Source of the DNA: Baffinella frigidus
Lineage: Eukaryota; Cryptophyceae; Cryptomonadales; Baffinellaceae
Direction of reading: 5' to 3'
Length of the DNA: 12,542 nt
Assembly: GCA_026770585.1 (NCBI GenBank)
Contig: MU646397.1
Span: 108,659 to 121,200, forward strand
Numbering within the stretch: the first letter of the stretch is position 1; every line of letters begins with the position of its first letter. This document shows, one piece after another, positions 1 through 7,172 of the stretch. Made by a program: the position numbers and the translations under genes. The notes under the pieces are model-generated. The model did no database searches, had not been told where the DNA came from, and saw nothing but the letters and a program-made list of their open reading frames with translations.

Positions 1-29
1 GAGGGTCGAGGGTTGAGGGTCGAGGGTTG
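1..29 (+). repeat. Edge of degenerate telomere-like TTGAGGG/TCGAGGG repeat
   Basis: The window opens with four seven-base units alternating TCGAGGG and TTGAGGG, in G-rich orientation on the plus strand. A G-rich strand at the left edge is the wrong orientation for a left-hand chromosome end, so this is more likely the edge of an interstitial block that continues outside the window. It resembles the TTGAGGG units at 921-1051. Confidence 0.7.
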
Positions 30-820
30 TGTGGAGCATCCTCCCACAGTGCGTCACACGTTCGTAGTTAACTTAAAACCTCAAGTTGTCGAAGCGCTCC
101 TCCTCACCTTCAAGGTCCTATCCTCCACAACTCTCAAACATCTTCTGGTGCCGCACCCGGATACCAACAGGTCTACGTCCTTTAAAATTCGTATCTTCAT
201 TTCGGACGTGACCTCAAGTTTGATTCAAATTTGGGCTGTTTTCGACAAGTTCGGTAAATTTCGCGAAGTTTTGCCGCTTTTGTTAAAAAACGCAATGTTT
301 CACGAAGACCAAATATGGTCTTCAGATTCTGTAGACCTTTTCGCCTCCGGGTGCGGTAAGGCAAATAGCATACGGTATTGCAGACCGCAGACCACACGGT
401 GGACTACGAACCTTTCCTCAAAAGTCAATTTGCCTTGATGTAATTAACTTGAGAGATTTTATGGTGCAATTTGGTCACGTACCCCCCTGGAATCCAGGCC
501 CAACGAAACCCTCGAAGCCCACCGTGTGGAGGTAACTAGCATACGGTATTGGAGACCACGAAAGGTGTGGTCTCACACGAAACCTCCCTCGATTAGGGGG
601 GTGTTAGCGTGTAGTGTTCAACTACGGTAGGCCCGAGTGCTTGCAGCTCATCCCCGAGGGCTTCCTCTCCTACAAGAGTTGCAAACGTCGGTACTCAAAA
701 CAAGTGAAAGGTCCCTGCGAATACATGGCAGGATCTCGACTTTCTGGGGCTGTCCTACCTCGTGCGGTCTGTCCTCTGGGCTCTCTATCTACGCATGGTG
801 AGCGCCCCAGATCCTAGACT
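30..820. other. Non-coding stretch, no supported gene
   Basis: I see no convincing gene. The longest frame (13-438) begins at a TTG inside the telomere-like repeat, lacks any family signature and has mixed composition. The stretch holds a perfect hairpin at 304-323 (8-base arms GAAGACCA/TGGTCTTC, 4-base loop), a pair of direct repeats at 366-380 and 537-551, and a hairpin at 552-574. Near its right end (791-813) the words CGCATGGTGAGCGCCCCAG recur in altered form at 1214-1231, and GCCCCAGATCC recurs at 1053-1063, suggesting an old local duplication around the telomere-like block. Confidence 0.5.
366..574. repeat. Direct repeat pair with hairpin
   Basis: The 15-mer TAGCATACGGTATTG occurs exactly at 366-380 and 537-551, each followed by (C/G)AGACC. 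Words related by inversion, CCACACGGTGG (390-400) and CCACCGTGTGG (520-530), lie between them. The second copy runs into a perfect stem GAGACCAC/GTGGTCTC (552-559 with 567-574). Role unknown; it may be the remains of a small mobile element. Confidence 0.55.
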
Positions 821-958
821 TTTGGGTTTAGGGTTTGAAGTTCAGGGTTTAGTGTTTAGGTTTGAGGGCTTAGGGCTTAGGGCTTAGGGCTTTGGGCTTA
901 TGGCAGGATTTTGGGTTTAGGGTTGAGGGTTGAGAGTTGAGAGTTGAGGGTTTAGGGT

Positions 959-990
<32 letters not shown>

Positions 991-1051
991 GGTTTAGGGT
1001 TTAGGGTTGAGAGTTGATGGTTGAGGGTTGAAGGTTGAGGGTTGAGGGTTT
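821..1051 (+). repeat. Interstitial telomere-like block, TTTAGGG then TTGAGGG
   Basis: A degenerate seven-base array in G-rich orientation. The left part mixes TTTAGGG with GCTTAGGG-type units; the right part (about 921-1051) is dominated by TTGAGGG with occasional TTTAGGG, TTGAGAG and TTGATGG. TTTAGGG is the canonical plant and algal telomere unit. The high level of drift says this is an old interstitial array and not an active chromosome end. Confidence 0.85.
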
Positions 1052-1721
1052 CGCCCCAGATCCGATTTCTGAATCAATCAGAGAGGATTCGCCGTTTTGC
1101 CAAACCCGTGCCATCACCTGACTATGGCCGGTCCATGACCGACCCCGCTCAGTATGGCTTGTCCTAGCTCTGCCTCACTCGGGTTGACCGACTATTCTCA
1201 AATTTTCTCTCTGCGCATGGTGCGCCCCACATTCCTCCGGGATGAAGTATCATTATTTTAGAAATATGCATGGAAATTACTAAACAAATGCTTCCGGACG
1301 TGACCTTTGTGTGGGAATTTTCCTTGCAGATTTTGAAAAGAAAAATACTTGTTCCCGGATTAACATCCGCCCCTCTGCAGGCTTCGAAGAGATTTCGACC
1401 TGAAATCTGGTCGAAGTGTCTGTCAATAACTTGTATTTGTGCCGAGCAGTTCTTAATTAGTTCCACGAAAACAAACGGACCGATCTGCGAAGCCCACTGT
1501 GTGGCCTGCCTCTCCCTGGGAGAGAAGTCGTCGAGCTCTGGCTGGTGCCAGCGGAAGAACCTCAAACCGGAACCGGGAGTGAAAACCATTCTCGTGCACG
1601 CACTTCTGAACAGTTGAGGGTTTCCACGTGAGTCCGCACAGACGATTGTGCGCAGTTCTGAACTGTTTGTTTTATGGAACGTGACTGGGTATATATGTTC
1701 CAGGTCGCGCAGTTCGTAAGA
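1052..1721. other. Non-coding stretch, no supported gene
   Basis: Two overlapping frames lie here on opposite strands (minus 1589-1164, plus 1270-1617). Neither shows a recognisable domain, signal peptide or codon bias, and they cannot both be real. The tail (1689-1721) resembles sequence just upstream of family B copy 2 (ATATGTT(C/T)CAGGTCGCG), which suggests that a family B element begins here and was then interrupted by the GA tract that follows. Confidence 0.45.
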
Positions 1722-1803
1722 TGCGAGAGAGAGAGAGAGCGTGAGAGAGAGAGAGAGAAAGAAAGAGAGAGAGAGAGCCGCAGAAAGAGAGAGAGAGAGA
1801 GAA

Positions 1804-1848
<45 letters not shown>

Positions 1849-1860
1849 GAGAGAGAGAGA
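1722..1860. repeat. (GA)n microsatellite
   Basis: About 139 bases of nearly uninterrupted GA dinucleotide with short AAAG and GCCGCAG interruptions. It produces spurious Arg-Glu frames on the plus strand and Ser-Leu frames on the minus strand. The tract ends exactly where family B homology begins (1862), so it seems to have expanded inside or next to that element. Confidence 0.95.
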
Positions 1861-1861
1861 C

Positions 1862-1938
1862 CTGGTTGCGGTGCTGGCGCTGGTTGTGTGGCAACAACAT
1901 ACCAATCTCTCTACCAGGTCGTATCCGAGGTCAGGCCA
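1862..1938 (+). repeat. Dispersed repeat family B, copy 1 (partial)
   Basis: Matches copy 2 through GCTGGCGCTGGTTGTGTGG and ACCAATCTCTCTACCAGG into the GTCAGGCC word. It lacks the left half seen in copies 2 to 4, and the GA microsatellite sits in that place. No coding content is evident. Confidence 0.75.
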
Positions 1939-1954
1939 ATCCCGTAAGTGGCGA

Positions 1955-1996
1955 GGGGGTCAAACTTGACCCCCGGCAGGTCCTAGGCAGGTCCTA
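1955..1996. repeat. 20-base palindrome followed by an 11-base tandem duplication
   Basis: Positions 1955-1974 form a perfect stem GGGGGTCAA/TTGACCCCC with a 2-base centre. Immediately after, GGCAGGTCCTA is repeated exactly twice (1975-1985, 1986-1996) and leads into TAGGGCCCTATGGT, a word found again in the centre of the inverted-repeat element at 11747-11874. Confidence 0.75.
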
Positions 1997-2060
1997 GGGC
2001 CCTATGGTAGAGCTTATGCGCCTACTCGCAACTTAAGGGATATGTTTCAGGTCGCGTCCT

Positions 2061-2217
2061 GTAGGAGGTGGAGTTCGATTTCATCCTGAAAATGCTCATA
2101 TGAGCGGCCGACACGGGGTACAGTAAGTGGCACAATGCGTAGCATGTGCGGCGCTGACGCTGGTTGTTTGGCAATAAATTACCAATCTCTCTATCAGGTA
2201 GCGACCGGGGTCAGGCC
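2061..2217 (+). repeat. Dispersed repeat family B, copy 2 (longest)
   Basis: The fullest copy of the family. It begins near GTAGGAGGTGGAG, runs through GAGCGGCCGACACGGGGTAC, AGTAAGTGGCACAATGCG and GCGCTGACGCTGGTTGTTTG, and ends with CAATAAATTACCAATCTCTC then CAGG. Copy 3 (3139-3265) is very close; copies 4 and 5 are inverted. It has no supported reading frame. Class of element unknown. Confidence 0.8.
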
Positions 2218-3138
2218 CTCGCTCTCGCACATCTGGACGGGGATATGGGCGTCACACCTCGCAGGTGCCACTCGAGAATGCTGGCGGATCCTATTTATAT
2301 GTGGGGTTGTAAATGTTTGTACCAGGATAAGGTGTTCCAACCTCGTAACTGGCCAATATATGGCTAGTTACGTGACCAATCAAGGAAAGTTACTACACAA
2401 ATGCCCACTTTCAAAAGCACGTTGGTTTTGAATAGCCCCCTCTAGCATTCTCGTGTGGTGCGGTCCTCGCCAAAACCTGCCGATTCACTGTGACAGGGAA
2501 ATTATCTGTGACAAAGAGAGAGACTTCTTTCTGGTTCGGATCCACTTCATCACCGAGATGATTCAGCGCGGCGACGAGCGCCGTGGGTGTTTGTTAAACC
2601 TGGTTCATGGTCGCCTTAAATGTACCTGTCTATGTGAAAAGGAAATTCACTGTAACCAGGAGTCAACGACTGTTGGGGCTCTGTGCGGCTAAGGACAGGT
2701 TACGAGTCAATGTCAACTTAACGGGACAATTTAAAATAGAAGTCGATGAGGTGCGCGCGCTCGGCAGAAAAAAAGAGTTGAACCTCAGACCCTCCCCCCC
2801 GCTCCTCCCCCCTCCTCCGCGACCGCACCCCCTCTCCGCAGAGAGCTCCGCAGAGAGAGAGATATTTATGTATGGACGATCAACCGACCCGGATCCAGGG
2901 GTGGTGCTATTCCTTCTGCGGAAGATGAATGTTCATCTTCAGTAGTCCCCTTAAGCTGTCCTGGCCTCATAACCTGCCCTGAGCCGCACAGAGCCGCGCT
3001 CGGCAGGGTTGGTGCTGTTCCTTGTGCGGATGATGACCTCTGGCAAGCGGCTTGGCACGCCCCTCTACATCCGAACCCTCTCCCTCAAGCGCCGCCAGGT
3101 CACCCCCCATGCCCGTGTTATGTCCGAGGAGAGAATTG
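2218..3138. other. Non-coding stretch with short internal repeats
   Basis: No gene supported: the open frames at 2453-2692 and 2607-2945 overlap, lack a domain signature and run through a pyrimidine-rich low-complexity stretch (about 2785-2845). Contents: an exact 12-base tandem duplication CTCCGCAGAGAG around 2835-2858; a 20-base perfect palindrome at 2921-2940 (GAAGATGAA/TTCATCTTC, 2-base centre); and a direct repeat of about 26 bases, GGTGCT(A/G)TTCCTT(C/G)TGCGGA at 2904-2930 and 3011-3037. Confidence 0.5.
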
Positions 3139-3265
3139 GTAGGAGGTGGAGATAGAATCCATCCGGAAAATGCTCGTATGAGCGGCCGACACGAGGTACA
3201 GTAAGTGGCACAATGCGTAGCATGTGCGGCGCTGACGCTGGTTATTTGGCATTACCAATCTCTCC
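3139..3265 (+). repeat. Dispersed repeat family B, copy 3, left arm of a fold-back pair
   Basis: Nearly identical to copy 2 from GTAGGAGGTGGAG to the ACCAATCTCTC end, with a small deletion removing part of the CAATAAATT word. It faces copy 4 (3513-3640) head to head across about 247 bases, so the two can pair as a long imperfect inverted repeat. Confidence 0.8.
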
Positions 3266-3311
3266 CCGTGGAGAGAGCGGGTCCTGAGACTGGGCTGAAG
3301 ACAGAGAAAAC

Positions 3312-3368
3312 GTGACTTGGTCGGTCAAGTCACTTGACCGACCGAAAAGTCACTTTTAAAGTGACTTT
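3312..3368. repeat. Cluster of overlapping perfect palindromes built from AAGTCAC/GTGACTT
   Basis: Three perfect inverted repeats are packed into 57 bases: GTGACTTG/CAAGTCAC (3312-3319 with 3326-3333), an 11+3+11 palindrome with arms GGTCGGTCAAG/CTTGACCGACC (3319-3343), and an 11+1+11 palindrome with arms AAAGTCACTTT/AAAGTGACTTT (3346-3368). The first two are mutually exclusive. The cluster lies between the two facing family B arms. It could be a binding site array or the core of a transposable element. Confidence 0.85.
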
Positions 3369-3426
3369 ACAGACCTAAGTCGACAGAGTCCTGAAGCGGG
3401 CATGTCGCTGATTCAGGGTGGTCAGA

Positions 3427-3451
3427 CCCCCCCCCCGTTGGGGGGGGGGGG
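3427..3451. repeat. C10 / G12 homopolymer hairpin
   Basis: Ten consecutive C (3427-3436), then G-T-T, then twelve consecutive G (3440-3451). The halves can pair, and the G run can also form stacked-G structures. It sits inside the loop between the family B inverted arms. Length may be affected by sequencing error in homopolymers. Confidence 0.8.
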
Positions 3452-3512
3452 TGAGGGGCTCGGCCAGACCTGAGTGGGTCGGGCTAAGGAGCTCACACGC
3501 AGACTATTTCCT

Positions 3513-3640
3513 AGAGAGATTGGTAATTTATTGCCAAACAACCAGCGCCAGCACCGCAAATGCCCTAGGCATTGTGGTTCTTACTGTACCCCGTGTGGGC
3601 CGCTCTTACGAGTTGTTTCTGGATGGATTCGATCTGATAG
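3513..3640 (-). repeat. Dispersed repeat family B, copy 4, right arm of a fold-back pair
   Basis: The reverse complement reads GATCGAATCCATCC, GGGGTACAGTAAG and GCGGTGCTGGCGCTGGTTG, ending CAATAAATTACCAATCTCTC, matching copies 2 and 3 across the full length with roughly four bases in five identical by eye. Opposite orientation to copies 1 to 3. Confidence 0.8.
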
Positions 3641-4375
3641 GAAAACGGTTTCAATTCAAAACTTTCTGGCAATGAAATTTACAACACACAATGAGCTTTA
3701 CTAGTAATATCAAAGTATTCGTGTAGTAATTTTCGTTGAATCCAATGGTTTTAAATTAAAAACGTTTCCCTATGAGATCTCCGCCTCCCCGCTTCTCGAC
3801 GGTTTGTGAGCCTCGGTCGGACAGGTGATGAGCCTCGTAGTGGGCCTTGGGCGGCGCGGCCTCTCTCCTCCTAAGCGGGGTCTCACGGTTCTGTCGAGTC
3901 CGAGCACGGAACGGCGAGGTGTCCGCCTATGGAGGGATTGAATCAATTCGAAAGGTCCTTAAGGTTCTGGGTAAACTATGCGTGAGGGTAGCGGGGTTAC
4001 GTCTATTCTGAGACAGCACCTCTCCCTGGGACCCTACAGTGGGCCGATGCAGGGGCGCCTCGATTACAAGGGCACAACCTGTTTGTAGGGAGGGTGTTTC
4101 TACCGATTATCACTGAAGCACGTACACGCCGAAATTCTCACATCCCAGCACTGCCCTGCCCGGAAAGGTCTGGGTAGGAAAAACAGGAACCCGTCCGCAC
4201 GTCTGGCCAGGACAACCAGAAAACATTCCACGCCCGGTGGGCAACGGCGGTGGGGAAGGGCGTGAGCCAGAGTGTTCCCGGGTAGGACACCCAGGTAGCA
4301 GTCCGCGCGGTGATGGGCAAGGGCAATGACCGCGGGTGGCGGACACCTTTCTATCTCCTTATAGTGGACGTGACT
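3641..4375. other. Non-coding stretch with a family A-like fragment
   Basis: No gene supported. Positions 3641-3780 are AT-rich; 3781-3960 are GC-rich. At 3907-3966 there is a family A-like piece (GAGGTGTCCGCCTATGGAGG, then GAAAGGTCCTTAAGG) whose closest relative in the window is 12243-12306. A word GGGACCCTACAGTGGG at 4028-4043 resembles ACCCTACAGTAG at 4909-4920. Confidence 0.45.
4165..4320. repeat. Degenerate tandem repeat of about 70 bases, three copies
   Basis: Three related blocks begin near 4167, 4201 and 4277 with TCTGGGTAGGA, TCTGGCCAGGA and CCCGGGTAGGA, continue with (A)ACCAG-like words, and pass through C-GTCCGC(A/G)CG or ACGCCCGGTGGGCAACGG, GCGCGGTGATGGGCAAGGG. The minus strand has an open frame (4492-4100) in which the blocks give three weakly similar hydrophobic peptides (CYLGVLP, CFLVVLA, GFLFFLP). 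I cannot tell whether the frame is coding; no family is recognised. Confidence 0.35.
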
Positions 4376-4420
4376 GTGTAAAGTCACTCCGGTCATCCTA
4401 CACGGGGTAATATCCCCAGA
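4376..4420 (+). repeat. Dispersed repeat family D, copy 1
   Basis: Shares GTGTAAAGTCACTCCGGTCA, then TCCTACACGGGG and TATCCCCAGA, with 5222-5266 almost base for base. In this copy the flanking stem found in copy 2 is only partly kept (GTGTA/TACAC). Confidence 0.75.
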
Positions 4421-5086
4421 TTTCCGGCCAAGTCTGCCACCCAGACAAGCTACCTTTCCGGGAAAGAGGCCAGTCTCTCTCCTTAAAGTCACCAGTCTCT
4501 CTCTGATGACGTCCTAAGACCAGGTCATCAACCCCCTCCTAACAGGCACCCCCCCACCCCCTATGGGTAGTGCGGGTAGGTGGGTAGGGTTGGTGTGGGT
4601 AGCGTGGGGAGGAAGGTAGGATTGGGACTCCGACCACGGCACTACCGTCCCAGTGGCCGAGACGTTTCCCATACCCACCCTCCGGGGTGGTTACGGGCAG
4701 CTAGAGCCCTCTGGTCTCGTCCCACCTCTGCCCCTGGCTCCATACCGTGGTAGTGTACGTCAACTTAATAAACTTCGCCCCCCCCCTCCCCCCGGCCCTC
4801 GCCACCCGAGCCACGCATCCATCGGCGACCACCAGCAACCCGTTGCAGCTTTTCCCGGATCCTTGCAAGGATTTGCAACTTTATAAATGAGTTTTATTTG
4901 TTCCTAGGACCCTACAGTAGAAAGGTCCTAGGGACCTACGAATTTCTTGGATTTGTAGCAGGATCCAAATGGTTTCAACCCCCTGGATAAGCTGCGGGTA
5001 GTTGCTGGTGGGAAGGCACGGCGAAACCGCGTGCGTCCGCACGCGGCACCTGGGGACCACTTTAGACGTGATGGTGGTCAATCAAA
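4421..5086. other. Non-coding stretch with G-rich tract and hairpins
   Basis: No gene supported. Contents: repeated CCAGTCTCTCTC words at 4469-4503; a run of GGGTAG-type G-rich words at 4564-4620; homopolymer C runs around 4546-4560 and 4779-4795; a hairpin CCTAGGACC/GGTCCTAGG (4903-4911 with 4924-4932, loop 12); and a perfect 9+2+9 palindrome CCGCGTGCG/CGCACGCGG at 5027-5046. The frame at 4653-4886 is proline-rich only because of the C runs. Confidence 0.5.
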
Positions 5087-5098
5087 AGTTGACGTAAG

Positions 5099-5146
5099 GG
5101 CGGAATCCCCCTAGGGCGGAAAACCTCCACATGGGGGGATTCCGCC
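5099..5146. repeat. Perfect 13-base inverted repeat
   Basis: Arms GGCGGAATCCCCC (5099-5111) and GGGGGATTCCGCC (5134-5146) pair perfectly with a 22-base loop. GTTGAC words lie just outside on both sides (5089 and 5152) as direct repeats. No reading frame is associated. Confidence 0.85.
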
Positions 5147-5213
5147 AAACAGTTGACTCGAGGGTGGGTTTGAGTTGACTTTTGCGATTGCCTCCCCTCA
5201 GGTGTAGCGTAGT

Positions 5214-5266
5214 ACAGCCCCGTGTAAAGTCACTCCGGTCATCCTACACGGGGCTGTATCCCCAGA
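5214..5266 (+). repeat. Dispersed repeat family D, copy 2, with perfect 13-base stem
   Basis: Arms ACAGCCCCGTGTA (5214-5226) and TACACGGGGCTGT (5245-5257) pair perfectly over an 18-base loop, AAGTCACTCCGGTCATCC, that is identical to the sequence at 4381-4398. Conservation of the loop with a weaker stem in copy 1 suggests a small non-autonomous inverted-repeat element. Confidence 0.8.
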
Positions 5267-5373
5267 CGGCACCTACGTTACCGCACACGGCATCTAAGGC
5301 ATCTAAGTTGCCGCACGCAGCATCGCACTAGGGCGCGCACCCCACCCTGTCACGTGACCCCCCGGTTTTAGGG

Positions 5374-5510
5374 TTCCTTTAGGTCCTTGAGGTTTTGATT
5401 TCGCCCAACACAGCCAAACGACACGACCTCCCGTAGAAAGGATCTGCAGAAGCTGCATTTGGAACTGAAAGAATTTTTGCTTTCGGATCGCATTTAGCTC
5501 TCCTGTACCC
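5374..5510 (-). repeat. Dispersed repeat family A, copy 1
   Basis: On the minus strand it reads as the family consensus: GCGATCCGAAAGCAAAAATT, then CTGCAGATCCTTTCTACGGG, GTGTCGTTTGGCTGTGTTGG and the tail AAAACCTCAAGGACCTAAAG. It lies immediately left of the CCCTAAA-type island. Middle part diverges from the copies at 9362-10400. Confidence 0.75.
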
Positions 5511-5520
5511 AAAACCATAC

Positions 5521-5670
5521 ACCCTAAAGCCTAAAGCCTAAACCCAAAACACTAAACCCTGAAGCCTTGACCCTAAACTCTAAGCCCTAAACCCTTAACC
5601 CCAAACCCTGAACCCTAAACCAGAAACCCTAACCCCCAAACCCTAAACCCTAGACACTAATCTCTAAATC
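5521..5670 (-). repeat. Interstitial telomere-like block, CCCTAAA orientation
   Basis: A degenerate CCCTAAA array (variants CCCTGAA, CCCAAAA, CCTAAAG) with the C-rich strand on plus. Its right edge abuts the duplicated gene fragment at 5671 without any spacer. Together with 6104-6742 it encloses that fragment. Confidence 0.9.
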
Positions 5671-5811
5671 CGGTGCTGCGTTTGGCTCGGAGGAGGCACG
5701 CTGAAAGTGGGGCAGTCCTGCGGAGAACATGGAGGGGGCAGCGGAAACGGTGGCGGCGGCCATCTCGTCAACTGCGACGAGCCCTGCCCTGCCGAGCGCG
5801 TGTCGTGTCAT
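5650..5811 (-). pseudogene. Truncated copy of the 7724-7173 minus-strand gene
   Basis: The first 47 codons of the minus-strand gene at 7724-7173 are repeated here with a single coding difference (Phe41 to Ser, TTC to TCC, from base 5690). The start ATG is at 5811-5809. At 5671 the homology stops and the frame enters telomere-like repeat, adding six unrelated residues before a TAG at 5652-5650, for a total of 53 codons against 183 in the parent. It therefore lacks about three quarters of the protein, including both acidic stretches and the Trp-rich end. The start region and about 68 bases upstream are intact, so transcription is possible, but a functional product is unlikely. Confidence 0.7.
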
Positions 5812-6064
5812 TGGGTGTCGTCAGCTAGGAGAGGGACTCGCGGTCACGGGAGTCGTGGAAGATGCGGGCAATCGTGGGAATATGCACAAAAAAGGAATAA
5901 ATCTGAAAACGTAAGGCGGCTTCGTCACGAGTTGGAGCCATTTCGAGCTTTGAAAGTCGATTTTTCCTGGATTGGTGACTTTGGACATCGAATTTGACCA
6001 TTTTGGCAAACCGGCCAATCCTCTCATTACCTGCAAAAGACTAGAAACGACTTCACTGAGGGAT
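5671..6064. repeat. Duplicated gene-start and promoter segment, copy 1
   Basis: Homologous to 7584-7968. Positions 5671-5879 differ from copy 2 by one substitution in 209 bases; 5880-6064 carry many substitutions and small insertions or deletions. The segment covers the N-terminal part of the minus-strand gene and most of the shared intergenic region, but stops before the plus-strand signal-peptide exon. Telomere-like repeats flank it on both sides. Confidence 0.9.
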
Positions 6065-6103
6065 GGATTGTGGGGGGATAAGGTGAGATCAGCCAGACAA
6101 ACC

Positions 6104-6742
6104 ACCCTGAACCCTAGTCCCGAAACCCGAAACCCGAAACCCGAAACCCGAAACCATGAACCCGAAACCCGGAACCCTAAACCCTAAAACCCCAAACCCT
6201 AAACCCTACATCATAAACCCTAAACCATAAACCCTAAACCATAAGCCCTAAACCCTAAACCCTAAACCTCAAACCTTAAAACCCTAAACCCTAAACCCTA
6301 AACCCGAAGCCCTAAACCCTGAACCCTGAACCCTGAACACTAAACCCTGAACCCGAAAATCTGAACCCTTAACCCTTAACCCTTAACCCCAAACCCTAAA
6401 CCCTTAACCCTGAACCCTAAACCTTACACCTTAAACCCTAAACCCCAAGCCCTAAACCCTAAACCCTAAACCATAAACCCTAAACCCTCAACCCTAAACC
6501 CTAAACCCTAAACCCTAAACCCTGAACCTTGAACCCCAAACTCCGAACCCTTAACTCTAGACTCTAATCCCTAATCCCTTAACCCGAAACCATAGACACT
6601 AAACTCTAAACCCTAAACCCGAAACCCGAAACCCGAAACTGTTTACAAACCATGAACCCCAAACCCTAAACCCTAAACCCCAAACCTTAAAACCCTAAAC
6701 CCTAAACCCGAAATCCTGAACCCGAAACCCGAAACTCGAAAC
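6104..6742 (-). repeat. Large interstitial telomere-like block, CCCTAAA/CCCGAAA
   Basis: About 640 bases of degenerate seven-base units with the C-rich strand on plus. CCCTAAA dominates the middle; CCCGAAA units cluster at the left end (6120-6153) and right end (6618-6638 and 6720-6740); CCCTGAA and CCCTTAA form a patch around 6316-6420. A short unrelated stretch at 6639-6650 interrupts it. Variant patches indicate local slippage after the array was founded. Confidence 0.92.
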
Positions 6743-7172
6743 TAGTGTGGCCGACGAGACCGAAACAGGTATTCCCATAAGTACCAGTTTTTTGTCGAAA
6801 ACTGAAATTGGCTTGTGTGCGGGTCAGTTGTTCAGTTTTTGAACAAACAAACAGGACCAAAGTGCCAATGCATAAGAGCTACCCTTTCGCGAGGCCTGCA
6901 GCAAACCTGTGACTCGAGATGTTGGGAATCAATAAATCCTAACAGCCCAGGTTTTTCTGGTGCATAGCATGCTCGCCGTTTTGCTTTGTTGACACTTTTG
7001 TTTTACTCCATTCCAAAATTCCCAAAACTTTTCACAAACTTTTCCCGCGCCTCAAGTGTACCCCACGACAGCGCCCACATCCTGCTCTCTTAATCACCTC
7101 CATCCGACCCCCCCCCCCCCCCCCAATCGGACACTGTCCCACACCCGACACACGGATTATCTTAGATTGCAG
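6743..7172. other. Spacer between telomere-like block and the minus-strand gene
   Basis: Less GC-rich than its neighbours. It would be the 3' flank of the gene at 7724-7173. I see no further exon with a clear frame. A plus-strand AATAAA is at 6932-6937, the wrong strand for that gene. A 17-base C homopolymer lies at 7108-7124. Confidence 0.45.
7108..7124. repeat. C17 homopolymer
   Basis: Seventeen consecutive C residues, 49 bases downstream of the minus-strand gene's stop codon. On that gene's sense strand it is a G run. True length may vary or be misread. Confidence 0.85.

Noticed and set aside
1164-1617. Two overlapping frames of 141 and 115 codons on opposite strands
   Set aside because: No family resemblance, no codon bias, and they exclude each other.
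1674-1997. Arg-Glu-rich frames on plus and Ser-Leu frames on minus
   Set aside because: They are translations of the GA microsatellite and have no independent support.
4653-4886. Proline-rich 77-codon frame
   Set aside because: It begins at GTG and its composition comes from C homopolymers.
5707-5997. Gly/His/Arg-rich plus-strand frame shared by both duplicates (also 7581-7814)
   Set aside because: It lies opposite the minus-strand gene start and is conserved only because the DNA is duplicated.
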